Shown in pieces: positions 63,527 to 64,000 of a stretch of DNA of 64,000 nt. The position numbers and the translations under genes were made by a program. How positions within the stretch are numbered: position 1 is the first letter of the stretch; the number at the start of each line of letters is the position of its first letter. Source of the stretch: Setophaga petechia (Eukaryota; Chordata; Aves; Passeriformes; Parulidae); contig JANCRA010000014.1 in NCBI GenBank assembly GCA_024362935.1, forward strand, positions 1,011,001 to 1,075,000, given 5' to 3'. The notes beneath the pieces were generated by a model. The model was not told the origin of the DNA. It saw nothing but the letters and a program-made list of their open reading frames with translations, and searched no databases.

Positions 63527-64000
63527 GGACAAACCCGCCGGGGGACACCGGGACACGCCGGTGCTGGTCCCGTCGGTACCGATGGAGCCCGTCCCGGGGC
63601 GCAGGACTCCCGTTAGCCCGCCCGGAGGGCAGAGGCGGCCCCGGCCCCGCGGCGGGGACCTACCGGGCTGCCCTCAGCCGGTGGCCCCAGCCCCGGGGGA
63701 AAACCGGGCCGGTCCCGCCGGCCCCCGGGAGCGGCACGGCCTTGGTTACCGGGAGCGGCGGAGGGGACAGCACGGGACGGGTCGCACGGCTCAGCGCGGC
63801 CCGACGGAGCGCGGCCGGTGCCGGTGCCCGCCCGGTTCTGATGTAGCAGTGCTGTGATCCGGTAAAACCGACCGACCGACCCACCGCCGGCCTCTGCCCG
63901 TCTGCGCCGCCGCGTGGGGGAGCGGGAGGAGCTGGGGCCACGGAACACCGCGGGAGCAGCGGGAAGGGGGTGCCCGGCCCTACCGGGTACCGGGGCAGCG
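63527..64000. other. DBNDD1 3' flank
   Basis: GC-rich sequence after the DBNDD1 stop. No AATAAA was found, and no further gene can be supported to the window end. Confidence 0.5.

Overview
The window is vertebrate nuclear DNA, almost certainly from a bird. It is GC-rich and compact: a 16-exon UTP4 fits in 4.6 kb. Its interspersed repeats are avian-type CR1 LINE 3' ends. The gene order UTP4-CHTF8-HAS3-TANGO6-CDH1-CDH3 is that of human 16q22.1, and URAH-GAS8-DBNDD1 is that of human 16q24.3. The two blocks are fused here, as expected for an avian chromosome 11 equivalent. The species cannot be named from sequence alone.

Layout. 279-4922 (-) UTP4, head-to-head with 5668-6182 (+) CHTF8. CHTF8 runs tail-to-tail into 7727-9987 (-) HAS3, which has a TATA box near 10865 upstream of a non-coding first exon. 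12599-32336 (-) TANGO6 has 17 coding exons, with CR1 copies and tandem repeats in its introns. 33546-41298 (-) CDH1 (E-cadherin, bird L-CAM) has 16 exons and 882 codons. 42567-48191 (-) CDH3 (P-cadherin, bird K-CAM/B-cadherin) lies in tandem just upstream. 49339-50480 (+) is a short inverted third cadherin. 51508-52217 (+) is URAH, 52507-59910 (-) is GAS8/DRC4, and 60551-63526 (+) is DBNDD1, divergent from GAS8.

Genes were built by splicing reading-frame blocks at GT/AG sites with matching phase. The reconstructions are 686 aa (UTP4), 118 (CHTF8), 548 (HAS3), about 1045 (TANGO6), 882 (CDH1), 853 (CDH3), 119 (URAH), 476 (GAS8) and 175 or 181 (DBNDD1). All are close to the usual lengths, which is good support for the exon boundaries.

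The most unusual region is the cadherin cluster. Besides the tandem CDH1/CDH3 pair there is an inverted third locus with a signal peptide, a furin-type site, EC1 and most of EC2. It then stops, with no transmembrane or cytoplasmic part. Its EC1 exons and their introns are about 99% identical to CDH1 over 538 bp, while the flanks are diverged, which points to recent gene conversion between inverted copies. The last two exons of CDH1 and CDH3 show a second near-identical tract, in direct orientation. The third locus lies at the junction between the 16q22-like and 16q24-like blocks. If expressed it would be a secreted EC1-EC2 cadherin with Trp2 and the EC1/EC2 calcium ligands intact, a possible natural modulator of E-cadherin adhesion. 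Expression is not shown by the sequence.
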